A DNA stretch of 64,000 nt. Source: Strongyloides papillosus. Its lineage: Eukaryota; Nematoda; Chromadorea; Rhabditida; Strongyloididae. Each line of letters opens with the position of its first letter. The stretch's first letter is position 1. Positions 34,861 to 44,782 of the stretch are shown piece by piece. The translations under genes and the position numbers were made by a program. The stretch covers positions 310,001-374,000 of the forward strand of contig SRSI01000017.1 in assembly GCA_005656395.1 (NCBI GenBank), given 5' to 3'. Under the pieces are notes generated by a model, which saw only the letters and a program-made list of their open reading frames with translations, was not told the DNA's origin and made no database searches.

Positions 34861-37800
34861 ATGTCTCTTCGTAGTAGCAGCACGCCGGTAAAGGCAAACA
34901 ATCGTTTGGGTAATGATTCAAACGATTTGGTACCTGGAGTACCACTCTTCAATGCTTTTAAACAAGCCGAGCTAGGCCTCTCCAAGGATGCCCAGCACCC
35001 CTTTCTTGCTCATTCACGAGCCGAGCTAGGCCTCTCCAAGGATGCCCGGCACCCATTTCTTGCTCATTCACGAGCCGAGCTAGGCCTCTCCAAGGATGCC
35101 CGGCACCCATTTCTTGCTCATTCACGAGCCGAGCTAGGCCTCTCCAAGGATGCCCAGCACCCTCTTTTTGCTCACTTACGAGCCGAGCCAGGCCTCTCCA
35201 AGAAAGCCAGGCAAACTTTAATGTCTTCAATGACATCTCCAGAGGCAAGTGCGCCACCATATGGAGATAGTCTCGAAGGCACCAATGTTTTTGCCTCTTC
35301 TAATAAAGGTAGCAAAATAAGATCTAGTTTCAATAACTTGATCAATAAGATTACCAATCCGGTAGCGTCTAAATCTGCAATGGAATCTACAATTCCGTTG
35401 AACAGAACTAAAAGACAAGTCGATCTTGACAATGTTGTCAAATTAATACTTGATGAACTTAAAAGTGATCAAATTGAAACCTTAAAATATAGTCCCAGTG
35501 ACTATGATGGTTTACTTCAAAGACAGAAGGCCAGAATGACCAAACTATTACAAGATTTGGGTTCTGATGCCATCGTCGATTTACCAGATGTACGTGCACA
35601 AGTTAGTGACAATCTGGGTTCAACAAGAAGCTATAATGCTTTATTTGATATGGTCCTCCGTGCGAAATCGCATGGGGCTTTTTATCAGTTTAAGGGTAAG
35701 TCTCTTACTAGCTTTACACTTTTTATAAGTGATTGCATGACGGCTATAAGACAATTAGCCATCACTGATGACGAAATCCCTATGCTTGATCGCATAGCAG
35801 GACGTCACATTGACTATCTTATACCAAGAGATAGTAAAATAGCACATGCTCGACACATAGCTGTCGAGAGAAAGTCCGACGCTACTAAAGGACATAAACA
35901 ATATGATTTCACTTTGTCTGAAATCTTAAATGACATCAAGATAGTACTTGAAAGTCAAGGCATGAATCGCCTAGAGCAATTTAATGCTCGTCCACCAATG
36001 GAGAATGCTATGGATGTTTCCACATTCGCCAAGAAATTTAATGATTATCTTCGTCGAAGATTTGCTACTAATCAGCCTTCAGAGTTCCTGAAGGACAAAC
36101 CTGATCTGAGACGTGAACAATTTTACTTGTTCACAAGAGGATTGCACCCAATCCTCCGGGAAAATAATTCCACGAAAAACCTTTATGAATTGCAATATGA
36201 TGAATTCATAGCCACATACGTAGACACACAGCTACGTTTCCAATCTAAATTACATAAAGCTTCCCAGAAAGCAAATAATATTAATAACAACAATTTTAAA
36301 AATAATGTTAAACACATAAATAAACATAATAATGTGTCAAACAATAAACAATCGAATTTGAAATTTGATAATACAAAGAAACCATTTGTAAAAAATAACT
36401 CTAGCGGTTATAATAAAAATAATCACCAGTCATCATCTGGTACACATAATAATAAAGGACATCAATCACGATATTCCTCATCGAAACCGGCTAATAAGCC
36501 TGTAACTTCATATAATAATACTAGTTCTGGTATGAACTATAAACCTAATAATAACCAATCATCTGGTTATAATAAAAATAGAATAAAAACTAAACCTCAA
36601 AAACATGGTAAGGTTCATACAATTGAACCTACGCATGATGAATGCCACAATGATGGCGAAATGAATGTTATAATGCATTCTATTAAGGAGATCAAAAATA
36701 TGATCAACGACTTTAAACTAAATACATTAACAATCTGTATGTTAATGATATGTATGCTTATACCATTCGGTGGTTGTCAACCCCTTGGTATATGTCGATT
36801 TGCACCTTCTGAATTTCCTCGATTGTATCTCCAGAACAACTATGACGCTAAAAAGGCAAAACAAGTTACATTAGTATCTGTTGATAACAGATGTGTAGCT
36901 TTAGACGTATTTGCTAGTGGCTATCGCCTTGGCAACGTCTTTGTAGACCCCGACAGTAATGTCGAACATTACTTTGATAAAAAGGCTCCAACATTTTCTT
37001 GTGCTGGAAGCCACCTTGTCCATTTATCAGGACGCAATGAAACCTTCGCTGAAGAAGTTTCAACAGGTACACATAATGCTGATACCTCTTTAAAGAACAT
37101 ACGAGCTAAGCATGCTATGTATGAAGCTGGATGTGATAAACTTAGTTCTGTTTCACAGACAGTACCTATGGATCCTCATCCTAGCAAAATAGTCTCATCG
37201 ACTAAGGCGCCTGTTGTGATGTTAACAGAGCGACCACATATTGTACAAGTTGTTTCACACGGTACAAATGTTTCTGCTTCGAAGATTAAGGCACCAACGG
37301 ATGCTAGTGTTCCTTCGAAAGCAACAAAACCTAATAATGATGCTGCCTTAAAAGCTGCATCTGTTGATAGTTTAAAAGTATCATCAACCACATCTGGTTA
37401 TCAGAAAATTAAATCTTCATTGAAAACCTGTGAAGAGGAATTAGAAAAGACGAAGACTCTCTTAAAAGAGAGTACAAGTACTATATCCGACCTACGATCG
37501 GAAATAGAACGAATGAGGCGAGCGAATAACATGCTTTCCGAGCAACTTCGTGATTCTGAAGATCGTCATCGGACGACTTTGCGATCAATGACTGAGGAAT
37601 CGGCCAAATCCCTTTCCGAAGACATAAAAACAGTCTCTAATGCTTTGACTGATGAAAATAGAATCCGCCAGGAATGTGAAGACAACTGGAAGGATGAAAT
37701 AAAACGTCTTAATAGTGAGATTGAGGATTGTAATACCAAACTCAATAAGCTAAAGACGGCAAATAACGCGTTACGTGGAGAACGTGATAAAGCTAGTAAA

Positions 37801-38322
37801 GCTTTAAAATCTTGTAATATAGATAAGGATACTTGTCTTAAAGATTTAGATGAGTTAAAATCAGACGTTAATCGTCTTAATATAGCACTTGAGGATAAGG
37901 ACAATGAATTATCCGAAGCTAAAACATTAATAGATTCTCATGAATCCCAAATACAGGTTTATAAAAACCAGGAAGCTGCTCTAACCGAACAGTTAGCTGC
38001 AGTAAATAATCGTATTTCTCAATTAGAGAATACCGAATTAGAGAATGATGAAGAGCAAGAGCAGAATTCATCATCCAATGTACATTCGTTAAGTGAATGC
38101 ACTAATAAAGAGGCACAATGCCATCTACAATTAATTAAAACACAAAGTCTAAATGATTTAACACGTACGGAGCTTACTCGTTGTGAATCACAGATTGCTG
38201 TGATAAAATCACGAGCATCCTCATCGCCGTGTCTAAACAATATTCCCACTGCTGATAACGCATCAGAGAAGGGATTGTCCATGATCGAATGGGCTAAAAA
38301 AAATATATCAACTACATGTTGA
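34861..38322 (+). CDS. Retrotransposon ORF1: gag-like with hydrophobic segment and long coiled coil
   Basis: 1153 residues, far longer than a usual Ty3 gag. The parts in order are: an N-terminal 18-residue repeat (AELGLSKDARHPFLAHS), about five copies (nt 34963-35217); a gag-like helical region about residues 190-480 (FAKKFNDYLRRRFATN, REQFYLFTRGLHP); an Asn-rich linker without a CCHC zinc knuckle; a strongly hydrophobic stretch near 620-643 (TICMLMICMLIPFGGCQP) followed by a cysteine-bearing stretch with an NET glycosylation site; and a heptad-rich coiled coil about 840-1075. The second half could be a membrane or envelope-like module fused to gag, but I recognise no envelope family. The stop lies 16 bp before pol. 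Confidence 0.8.
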   Translation: MSLRSSSTPVKANNRLGNDSNDLVPGVPLFNAFKQAELGLSKDAQHPFLAHSRAELGLSKDARHPFLAHSRAELGLSKDARHPFLAHSRAELGLSKDAQHPLFAHLRAEPGLSKKARQTLMSSMTSPEASAPPYGDSLEGTNVFASSNKGSKIRSSFNNLINKITNPVASKSAMESTIPLNRTKRQVDLDNVVKLILDELKSDQIETLKYSPSDYDGLLQRQKARMTKLLQDLGSDAIVDLPDVRAQVSDNLGSTRSYNALFDMVLRAKSHGAFYQFKGKSLTSFTLFISDCMTAIRQLAITDDEIPMLDRIAGRHIDYLIPRDSKIAHARHIAVERKSDATKGHKQYDFTLSEILNDIKIVLESQGMNRLEQFNARPPMENAMDVSTFAKKFNDYLRRRFATNQPSEFLKDKPDLRREQFYLFTRGLHPILRENNSTKNLYELQYDEFIATYVDTQLRFQSKLHKASQKANNINNNNFKNNVKHINKHNNVSNNKQSNLKFDNTKKPFVKNNSSGYNKNNHQSSSGTHNNKGHQSRYSSSKPANKPVTSYNNTSSGMNYKPNNNQSSGYNKNRIKTKPQKHGKVHTIEPTHDECHNDGEMNVIMHSIKEIKNMINDFKLNTLTICMLMICMLIPFGGCQPLGICRFAPSEFPRLYLQNNYDAKKAKQVTLVSVDNRCVALDVFASGYRLGNVFVDPDSNVEHYFDKKAPTFSCAGSHLVHLSGRNETFAEEVSTGTHNADTSLKNIRAKHAMYEAGCDKLSSVSQTVPMDPHPSKIVSSTKAPVVMLTERPHIVQVVSHGTNVSASKIKAPTDASVPSKATKPNNDAALKAASVDSLKVSSTTSGYQKIKSSLKTCEEELEKTKTLLKESTSTISDLRSEIERMRRANNMLSEQLRDSEDRHRTTLRSMTEESAKSLSEDIKTVSNALTDENRIRQECEDNWKDEIKRLNSEIEDCNTKLNKLKTANNALRGERDKASKALKSCNIDKDTCLKDLDELKSDVNRLNIALEDKDNELSEAKTLIDSHESQIQVYKNQEAALTEQLAAVNNRISQLENTELENDEEQEQNSSSNVHSLSECTNKEAQCHLQLIKTQSLNDLTRTELTRCESQIAVIKSRASSSPCLNNIPTADNASEKGLSMIEWAKKNISTTC
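34963..35217 (+). repeat. 54-bp in-frame minisatellite in gag
   Basis: About 4.7 tandem copies of a 54-bp unit, starting at 34963, 35017, 35071, 35125 and 35179, each encoding AELGLSKDAxHPFLAHS. The second and third units are nearly identical, and the last is diverged and cut short. Confidence 0.95.
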
Positions 38323-38338
38323 TGAGGCAATAACAGAA

Positions 38339-41300
38339 ATGCCTAATTCTATTGCTAGTGCATTAACATTAATCACTGCAATTTTGGTTAAATACGGTTT
38401 TAATAAAACTGCTGAAACTTTGAGAAAACGTTATGGTTCTTCTTCTAACAATGAGCTCCCATACACTCATCAATTAAGGACGATTTCTGAAGCACGACCG
38501 CTTACAAGAACTCCTATTCGAGTATCCCGTTATGGGGTAATACAGAATATTCGTAATTCTGATTCAATGGTAAAATTACCTGTGATTTCGATTAATATCG
38601 GATCAAATAAATTCGATGCACTTGTTGATACTGGTGCTTCCTTAAATGTCATTAGTCAAGATGCATTTAATCTCATACCTAGTACACATAAAACTATGGT
38701 AAAACCATCGTTAAAAGCTGCAACAGTAGCAAATAATGACAAACTCGTTTTTAGCGGGGCTTCTAGAATTTATGTAGAAGCAAATAATAAACGAGAACAA
38801 CTTGAATTTCACATAGTGGACAAGTTATCATATGATATAATTATTGGTATCCCTGGATTACATCGAATTTTTGGTGATGAACTAACTATTCGATTTAATC
38901 ATAGTATGCCATCTATTACCAACGTACCCGTCAAGACGGCTTCTAAGGTACGTGTTCCTCCTAGAACAACAAAAGTAATTCATGCCGATGTACATGCAAT
39001 TCCATCCCATGAAAAAATTAATTGTTTATTTGTGAGTAACCCTCGTTGGAAGGGTAGTGATCACATTATGACCTACTATCAGACAGGTCCTGTAATTGAT
39101 AATAAATTTGCCGTGATTCTTCAAAATCATGGATCAAATACTGTATTAATACCCGCTAATACTGAAATTGGTAATCTACATTCTATTGAAGAAGTAGATG
39201 ATAATACTATACGGATCTCTGGTGATGAAATAATCCCAGAAGATGCCGCTTGGGAAGATTCCTTACCCAACTATCCAGAGAGTCATGCTCCTCTTACTAG
39301 AGAGCAACTAATGGATTCCATTTCTTGGACAAATTGTACTCTTTCTCCGAAGGCGAAAGAGGTGTTACAAGATATTATATGGAATAATCGTACCGCATTT
39401 TTCGAATATGATGGAAATGCTGGTCTTTATAATGGTGATGAGCGTCTCAATATTGAGTTAGCCACATCTGAATTACCTCAACGTATTCGGCCTGGTCGTA
39501 GGTCGAGAGAGATTGAGATTGAAATTGATAAGCAGGTCGAAGACATGCTTGAAAAGGGGATGATCGAACATAGTCGATCTCCTTACCTTTCTAGAGTCGT
39601 ATTAGTACGAAAGAAAGACATGAAATGGCGTTTTGTCGTCGATTTCAGAGCTATTAATAAGCTTATAAAACAACAGTCACATCTTATCCCACGGATAGAT
39701 AGATTGACTGAAGAAGCTAGTGGTCATAAGTACTACAGCGTATTTGATTTGAAACAAGGATTTCATCAAATACCTTTCGATGAACATAGCAGGCGTATTG
39801 CTGCTTTTGTTACACATAGAGGAATTTACCAATATAAGGTAATGCCTATGGGACTTACTGGATCTCCAGATAAGTTTCAAGATATAATGGACAAAGTCCT
39901 AAGCAACATACCAGATTGCTATATCTACTTGGATGATATTCTCACTTGTTCTCAAGATGAGGAATCTCATATCCACAATATTAATAATATTCTGTCACGT
40001 ATAGCAGAATATAATATGAAAATCACTTTAAATAAGTGTCAATTTGGGCAAAAGAATGCTCAATATTTAGGATACATCATCGATTTTGATGGTATCCATC
40101 CTAACCCTGATAAGGTTAAGGCTATCACGGATAAACGTGAACCAAAAACAGAGAAAGAGATTAAATCTTTTCTTGGTGCTGTGTCTTATTTTAGAAGACA
40201 CATTAAAAATTTTTCAGCATTGGCTGAACCATTATATAGAGTTATTAACTCATATTCCTGGACATCAGAACAAGCTGATGCTTTCCAGGCCTTAAAACAG
40301 GCATTAATAAATGCTGCAGTATTGGCTCCTCCGGACCATACGGCACCATATACCATATACACCGACGCTTCATTTCAAGGCTTAGGTGCAGCTCTTACGC
40401 AAAAGGATAAACCAATTGCCTTTGCTTCGAGATCTCTGAAACCTGCAGAGAAAAATTATCCAATAATTAAATTGGAAGCTTTGGGTCTAGTTTATGCTTT
40501 ACGGCAATTTAGACCATATATTTATGGTAAACATACTAAGGTAGTTACCGATCACAAGCCATTATTGGCTTTACTTAAAAATAAAGAGTTGACTGGTATT
40601 CTTCAACGATACCAGATGGCTATAATGGAATACGATATCACAATCGTATATCTTAAAGGAGAAGATAATCATGTTGCCGATTATCTTAGTAGGACGGAAT
40701 TTAATGCCGTTCTTCTGAAGGAAGGTCTCTTTGAAGACGTATTTCCTATAGTGGAGAATCCAATGAATACTCCATATGTTATAAGTAAATTTCATAACTT
40801 TCTTAATGACAAAGAAAAAGATGTCATTAAAGATGGTGATATCAATGTCTTTTACAGAGGTAAACGACGTGTTTTTGTTCCTAAGGTGCTAAGGGAAGAG
40901 TTGTTGGGACGATTCCATAGCCATCCTTTAATAGGACAACATTTTGGTTTCGATAAACTAGCAGATAAATTCTGTCTTATATTCTTCTGGCCTAAGATGC
41001 TTGAAGACATGAAACGTATTTGGCAAGACTGTGAAGTATGTTGGAAAGTGAAACACCAACCTACTAATTTGGCAGCTACCAATACTAAAACAATTCTTAA
41101 ACCTGACGGTGTTTGGGAAACATTAAATGCTGATTATATACAGCTTGAAGATCATCTTCACGTGTTAGTGATAATAGATGAATATAGTCGTTTTGTGTAT
41201 ACTGCTGTTACCAAACGACAAGATCAAAATACTACACTTCTACAATTAATGAAGTGCTTTTCCACTTTTGGATTTCCCAAAGTATTACGTACAGATGGAG

Positions 41301-41902
41301 GATCTGGCTTTATTGGTAATAAAGTATCAGATTACCTTAAATCTGTTAATGTTAATCATTATGTGTCATCTCCACATAATCATACTTCAAATGCTTTCGC
41401 AGAACGATTCAATCGTACAATTCGCGAAGCTATCAGAGCACAATCTGATTTATCATATACCGATGCTGTATATGCTTTAACATATGCTTATAATCGTACA
41501 AAGCATACTTCAACAGGTTATCCACCTTGTTATTTTATTCTCAATACTGCTGATAAATTCTCAGATGAGATTGCAATTAATTCATCCCATAGTGGTTTGA
41601 AAGATATTATACAATTCGGTCGTACCGAATTTAGTGAATCAAAGCCTAAGAGAAAAGGAAAAGTTCTTTCTCCAGGTATGTTTGTGATGAAACGTGTGTT
41701 ACATAAAAAGTTAAATCACACATCACATAAAAATCAAGATATATTTGAAGGTCCTTATAAAATAATTAAGCATTTACATGCGGACACATATATCATTCAA
41801 AAATGTTCTCGTACTGGTAGACTCACTGGTAGAGAAGAAAGAGTTACCACTGATAGATTGAAAATCATTCCTTCACTATCTACAACTCCTGATAACACAT
41901 AA
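38339..41902 (+). CDS. pol: Retrotransposon pol: protease, reverse transcriptase, RNase H, integrase
   Basis: 1187 residues. Aspartic protease LVDTGASLNVIS near residue 95; RT with FVVDFRAINK, FDLKQGFHQIP and YIYLDDIL near 530; RNase H with TIYTDASFQGLGAAL near 674; integrase with an H-H-C-C zinc finger (HSHPLIGQHFG...CEVCWKVKH) and the acidic triad in NADYIQ, RTDGGSG and AERFNR (near 930, 985, 1021). Protease-RT-RNaseH-integrase is the Ty3 order. All catalytic residues that I can place are intact. Its frame is +1 relative to ORF1 and is open from 38285, so it overlaps the ORF1 end by 38 nt. Expression by +1 frameshift or by re-initiation at 38339 are both possible. Confidence 0.95.
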   Translation: MPNSIASALTLITAILVKYGFNKTAETLRKRYGSSSNNELPYTHQLRTISEARPLTRTPIRVSRYGVIQNIRNSDSMVKLPVISINIGSNKFDALVDTGASLNVISQDAFNLIPSTHKTMVKPSLKAATVANNDKLVFSGASRIYVEANNKREQLEFHIVDKLSYDIIIGIPGLHRIFGDELTIRFNHSMPSITNVPVKTASKVRVPPRTTKVIHADVHAIPSHEKINCLFVSNPRWKGSDHIMTYYQTGPVIDNKFAVILQNHGSNTVLIPANTEIGNLHSIEEVDDNTIRISGDEIIPEDAAWEDSLPNYPESHAPLTREQLMDSISWTNCTLSPKAKEVLQDIIWNNRTAFFEYDGNAGLYNGDERLNIELATSELPQRIRPGRRSREIEIEIDKQVEDMLEKGMIEHSRSPYLSRVVLVRKKDMKWRFVVDFRAINKLIKQQSHLIPRIDRLTEEASGHKYYSVFDLKQGFHQIPFDEHSRRIAAFVTHRGIYQYKVMPMGLTGSPDKFQDIMDKVLSNIPDCYIYLDDILTCSQDEESHIHNINNILSRIAEYNMKITLNKCQFGQKNAQYLGYIIDFDGIHPNPDKVKAITDKREPKTEKEIKSFLGAVSYFRRHIKNFSALAEPLYRVINSYSWTSEQADAFQALKQALINAAVLAPPDHTAPYTIYTDASFQGLGAALTQKDKPIAFASRSLKPAEKNYPIIKLEALGLVYALRQFRPYIYGKHTKVVTDHKPLLALLKNKELTGILQRYQMAIMEYDITIVYLKGEDNHVADYLSRTEFNAVLLKEGLFEDVFPIVENPMNTPYVISKFHNFLNDKEKDVIKDGDINVFYRGKRRVFVPKVLREELLGRFHSHPLIGQHFGFDKLADKFCLIFFWPKMLEDMKRIWQDCEVCWKVKHQPTNLAATNTKTILKPDGVWETLNADYIQLEDHLHVLVIIDEYSRFVYTAVTKRQDQNTTLLQLMKCFSTFGFPKVLRTDGGSGFIGNKVSDYLKSVNVNHYVSSPHNHTSNAFAERFNRTIREAIRAQSDLSYTDAVYALTYAYNRTKHTSTGYPPCYFILNTADKFSDEIAINSSHSGLKDIIQFGRTEFSESKPKRKGKVLSPGMFVMKRVLHKKLNHTSHKNQDIFEGPYKIIKHLHADTYIIQKCSRTGRLTGREERVTTDRLKIIPSLSTTPDNT

Positions 41903-42127
41903 TTTCACATGTTATATAATGTTTTTGTGCATTCGGCACATATAAATATAAAAATATACTTGAACACTTTCAATTTTGACAATATTAACTAATATCCATA
42001 TGAGAAATGGATATATATAAAAACAAAATGTTTTACGAAAATAAAAATAATAAATATAAAGCAATATAACGACGATTAATTTAAAATTTTATTGTTTTAA
42101 CAAATTTAAGGACAACTGGCATAATAT

Positions 42128-43183
42128 TTACTTAAATATTTGAGTCCATTGGCCGAATCTCCAGATGTCTGTGAGATCAGCATAGGCTAGTGTAGCCGGT
42201 CCACCTACACAGTTGGCTGGACAGAAAAAAACGTAAGGTTTCTTACGTTGACCAAAAATAGTGCGATAATCGCACTTGCAATCTGTTTGGAAACAGATTA
42301 GAACTTTGATTGTTGGCGGTATGGCCACCTTTTTCAAGAAGTTACATTGGGAATAACCCACTCCTTTTAAAGCTGGAAAGTATTTTAGCATACCCCTTCC
42401 AGTAGGTGCTGAATTCCATCGTAGGAATTCCACCGTTTTGTTTGCTATGAACGCCATGTTCGTACATGTCGTTCTTATATTGACTATCAGCATCTTGATA
42501 CTGATTGAGTCCAACAGAGGCTTTTGACCTTCTGTGAATGCATTTATTTCAAGCAGATCCCAACTTCTGCTGGATAATGCCATTACCAACTTCTCATGTT
42601 GTTTTCCTTCATACGATTTTATTCGACCTACACTAGTCGTAATTCGACGTCCAGAAGGTAGATCGTGAACTTCTCGATCAACTACCTTTCCACCTTTTAA
42701 TTGCTTATTGCCAATTAACGCAAGCAATGGAACACATCGTTGTTTCACGGATATCCCACGATGTGGGACTCCCTTCAGTTTATGCTCCTCCAGCAAGGCT
42801 TGTACCTCACCACGGTGCATTGAACTTGCTAAATCTTCAAAGGAAAACAGCTCCTTCGGCTGTTTCTTGGTTCCTGACTTTTCTCCGTCAGTATTTCTCT
42901 TTTTCCCTTTCTTGGGGAATGAAACATCTGGTGATTTACTCTTATCGTTTTCACCATTTCCTCCTTCTGGCATATTCTTGCCTGGTGGAGACTTCTCGTC
43001 TCTTGGTGGCATTTTCGAGCCATCTTCTTTCTTCTTTCCGGAATCGGAAGCTTCTTTTCCTCCAACTGGTGGATTTTCTACACCATCAGTTGGTGGTGGT
43101 AATTCTTGGATTACTTCCTTTTCACTTGGTTTAGCAGTAGCCATTTCTTCTGCGTCTAGATCCAAAATAGATTCGTCAATCAT
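42128..43183 (-). CDS. Antisense ORF inside the LTR element, unknown function
   Basis: 351 residues, on the strand opposite gag and pol, between the pol stop and the polypurine tract. The N-terminal 110 residues are disordered, rich in Pro, Lys, Glu and Gly, with basic clusters (KKGKKRNTD) resembling nuclear signals. The C-terminal part is ordered-looking, with several cysteines (CKCDYRT, FFCPANCVGG) and ends ADLTDIWRFGQWTQ. It has no signal peptide and matches no family I know. A frame this long in a 10-kb young element, with varied composition, is unlikely to be chance. Antisense ORFs behind pol are known in some plant Ty3 elements; whether any is related is untested. It would need its own antisense promoter, likely in 43184-44057. 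Confidence 0.6.
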   Translation of the reverse strand: MIDESILDLDAEEMATAKPSEKEVIQELPPPTDGVENPPVGGKEASDSGKKKEDGSKMPPRDEKSPPGKNMPEGGNGENDKSKSPDVSFPKKGKKRNTDGEKSGTKKQPKELFSFEDLASSMHRGEVQALLEEHKLKGVPHRGISVKQRCVPLLALIGNKQLKGGKVVDREVHDLPSGRRITTSVGRIKSYEGKQHEKLVMALSSRSWDLLEINAFTEGQKPLLDSISIKMLIVNIRTTCTNMAFIANKTVEFLRWNSAPTGRGMLKYFPALKGVGYSQCNFLKKVAIPPTIKVLICFQTDCKCDYRTIFGQRKKPYVFFCPANCVGGPATLAYADLTDIWRFGQWTQIFK

Positions 43184-44057
43184 TAGATGATGAATAATGG
43201 ATTGGTACTTGTTACCTCAATTTGGTGTATTTTATACTCTCTTTCGACTAGACGTCTGAAAAGGGGAGGACATACACACAATTTTGCAACAAGTGACACA
43301 CTTTGCAATGAAAAAAAAAAAATAAATAATATTGTATATGCATCAGACATATACAAAGGAAAGTCCAATTAAGGATAAAATAATCATTCAATCAAAAGTA
43401 TACAACATAATTGTATCGATAAGTTATTTTAAAATAACTAAATAAAAAGTATCTTTTAAATAAAGTACTTAGTTATACAATGTCGTGTAGACAAAGTTAC
43501 CAACACTAAAGGATATGAAAATATCTAAAACGTTGATATTGTGATATTTACAAAATATGAAATATCATATTTAGTGTTCAACTATAGAAATATCAGATCA
43601 AAACAACTAAGCGAAAAAAAAAAAACATTACATATGTACTAAGAGGATTATAAAAAATAGCCTCATGTTGAATAAAATATTAACTAGTAAACTGAACCAT
43701 AAAAAAAAAATCAAAAGACAATGAATATAACCACTTGGAATTTTTATTATTTATCAATATCCTGACAAAACAATGATTTAAAAAGAATAAGAATAATTCT
43801 TAAAGCTTATATATATATACAAAAACAAAACAACTTTTGATGATTACAAAATAAAGCATTGATGGATTAAAATGTCAATGATCACATACCAAATTAATAA
43901 TATACGTCTATCTTCTGGCTATTGCCAAAGAAAAAAACAGTAGGATTATTAAAGAAAAATCAAATATCAAATACCAGAAACATTATTACTAACTTCGTCT
44001 ACCTATTGTTTAACAAATAAAATTCCCCAGATCGCTACGAAGTAGCTGAAAAGGGGA
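43184..44057 (+). other. 3' noncoding region of the LTR element with polypurine tract
   Basis: No coding frame that I trust. It ends in the polypurine tract GAAAAGGGGA immediately before the 3' LTR (plus-strand primer). It is also the 5' region of the antisense ORF. Confidence 0.7.
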
Positions 44058-44232
44058 TGTAACGCCCCCAGAAGGCGTTACTCAAAAAAACCTATATAAA
44101 TACCAAGACAAATTCACTTTATATGTGAGAGATATTGAACATAAAATATTGTAACGAAGTTCTATTAATAAAAAGTTTATACATTTCGTTTTCTTATCAC
44201 CCGAGGATAGCACCTCGTTAAAAAAGCTTATA
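44058..44232 (+). repeat. 3' LTR
   Basis: Identical by eye to the 5' LTR over all 175 bp, followed by the duplicated ATTT. Confidence 0.9.
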
Positions 44233-44782
44233 ATTTTTTTATCCCAAAATTTAGTGCTTCAAAATGGAATATCTCAATATTTAAAAACGATATCCGAAAA
44301 GAAAAAAAAATACCCCTAAGTTTTTTAATTCCTTCTATTTTAAGTATAATCACGAAAAATATGGATAAAGTTAAGTGATAGTAAATTTGAAAAGAAATTT
44401 TTTTTAAAAAAATTATTTTTTAAAAAGTTTAACTTTTTTGTCAAAAAAGAATGTCAAAATGAAAGAATTTTAAAACAGTGTCTTCAGCAAAAGTGTGTAG
44501 AATAAAAATGTCTATCAAACGGTATAAACAACGTGTTTGTAGAATTATTAATTGCCGAGATATGACAATTTAAATTTTCATCAAATTTTTTTCAAAATAA
44601 TTTTTTTCTTCATTTATGCCTAAAAAAAAGTGCCAAGATAATCAGATGTCAAAAAAAATTCCCCTCTGGAGTTATTTCTTGCAAACATTTTAAGACCTTA
44701 ACCGTTAAGATACGATATGCCGTTCTCGAGATATCCGTGACGGCCCAAATTCACTCAAGAAACTTTTTTTAAAATATTTTAA
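44233..44782. other. Noncoding, decayed repeat-like DNA
   Basis: AT-rich. Phrases such as CCTTAACCGTTAAGATACG near 44697 recur in altered form near 45428 (TCTTAACCGTTGAAATAAGC), on the other side of the TTAA element, so an older repeat may have been entered by it. No gene. Confidence 0.4.

Larger units (their letters stand above)
34212..44232 (+). mobile_element. Intact Ty3-like LTR retrotransposon
   Basis: 10,021 bp with 175-bp LTRs that look identical by eye (34212-34386 and 44058-44232), starting TGTAACG, and a 4-bp duplication ATTT on each side (34208-34211, 44233-44236). A tRNA primer site beginning TGG directly follows the 5' LTR, and a purine tract GAAAAGGGGA directly precedes the 3' LTR. 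The gene order is gag-like ORF, then protease-RT-RNase H-integrase (the Ty3 order), then an antisense ORF. All three frames are open. Identical LTRs mean a recent insertion. Confidence 0.93.

Noticed and set aside
42727..43190. Plus-strand frames of 135-160 codons opposite the antisense ORF
   Set aside because: Composition (Ser/Phe/Leu/Pro runs) is what results from reading the complement of a Lys/Glu/Pro-rich coding region; the minus-strand frame is longer and more protein-like.
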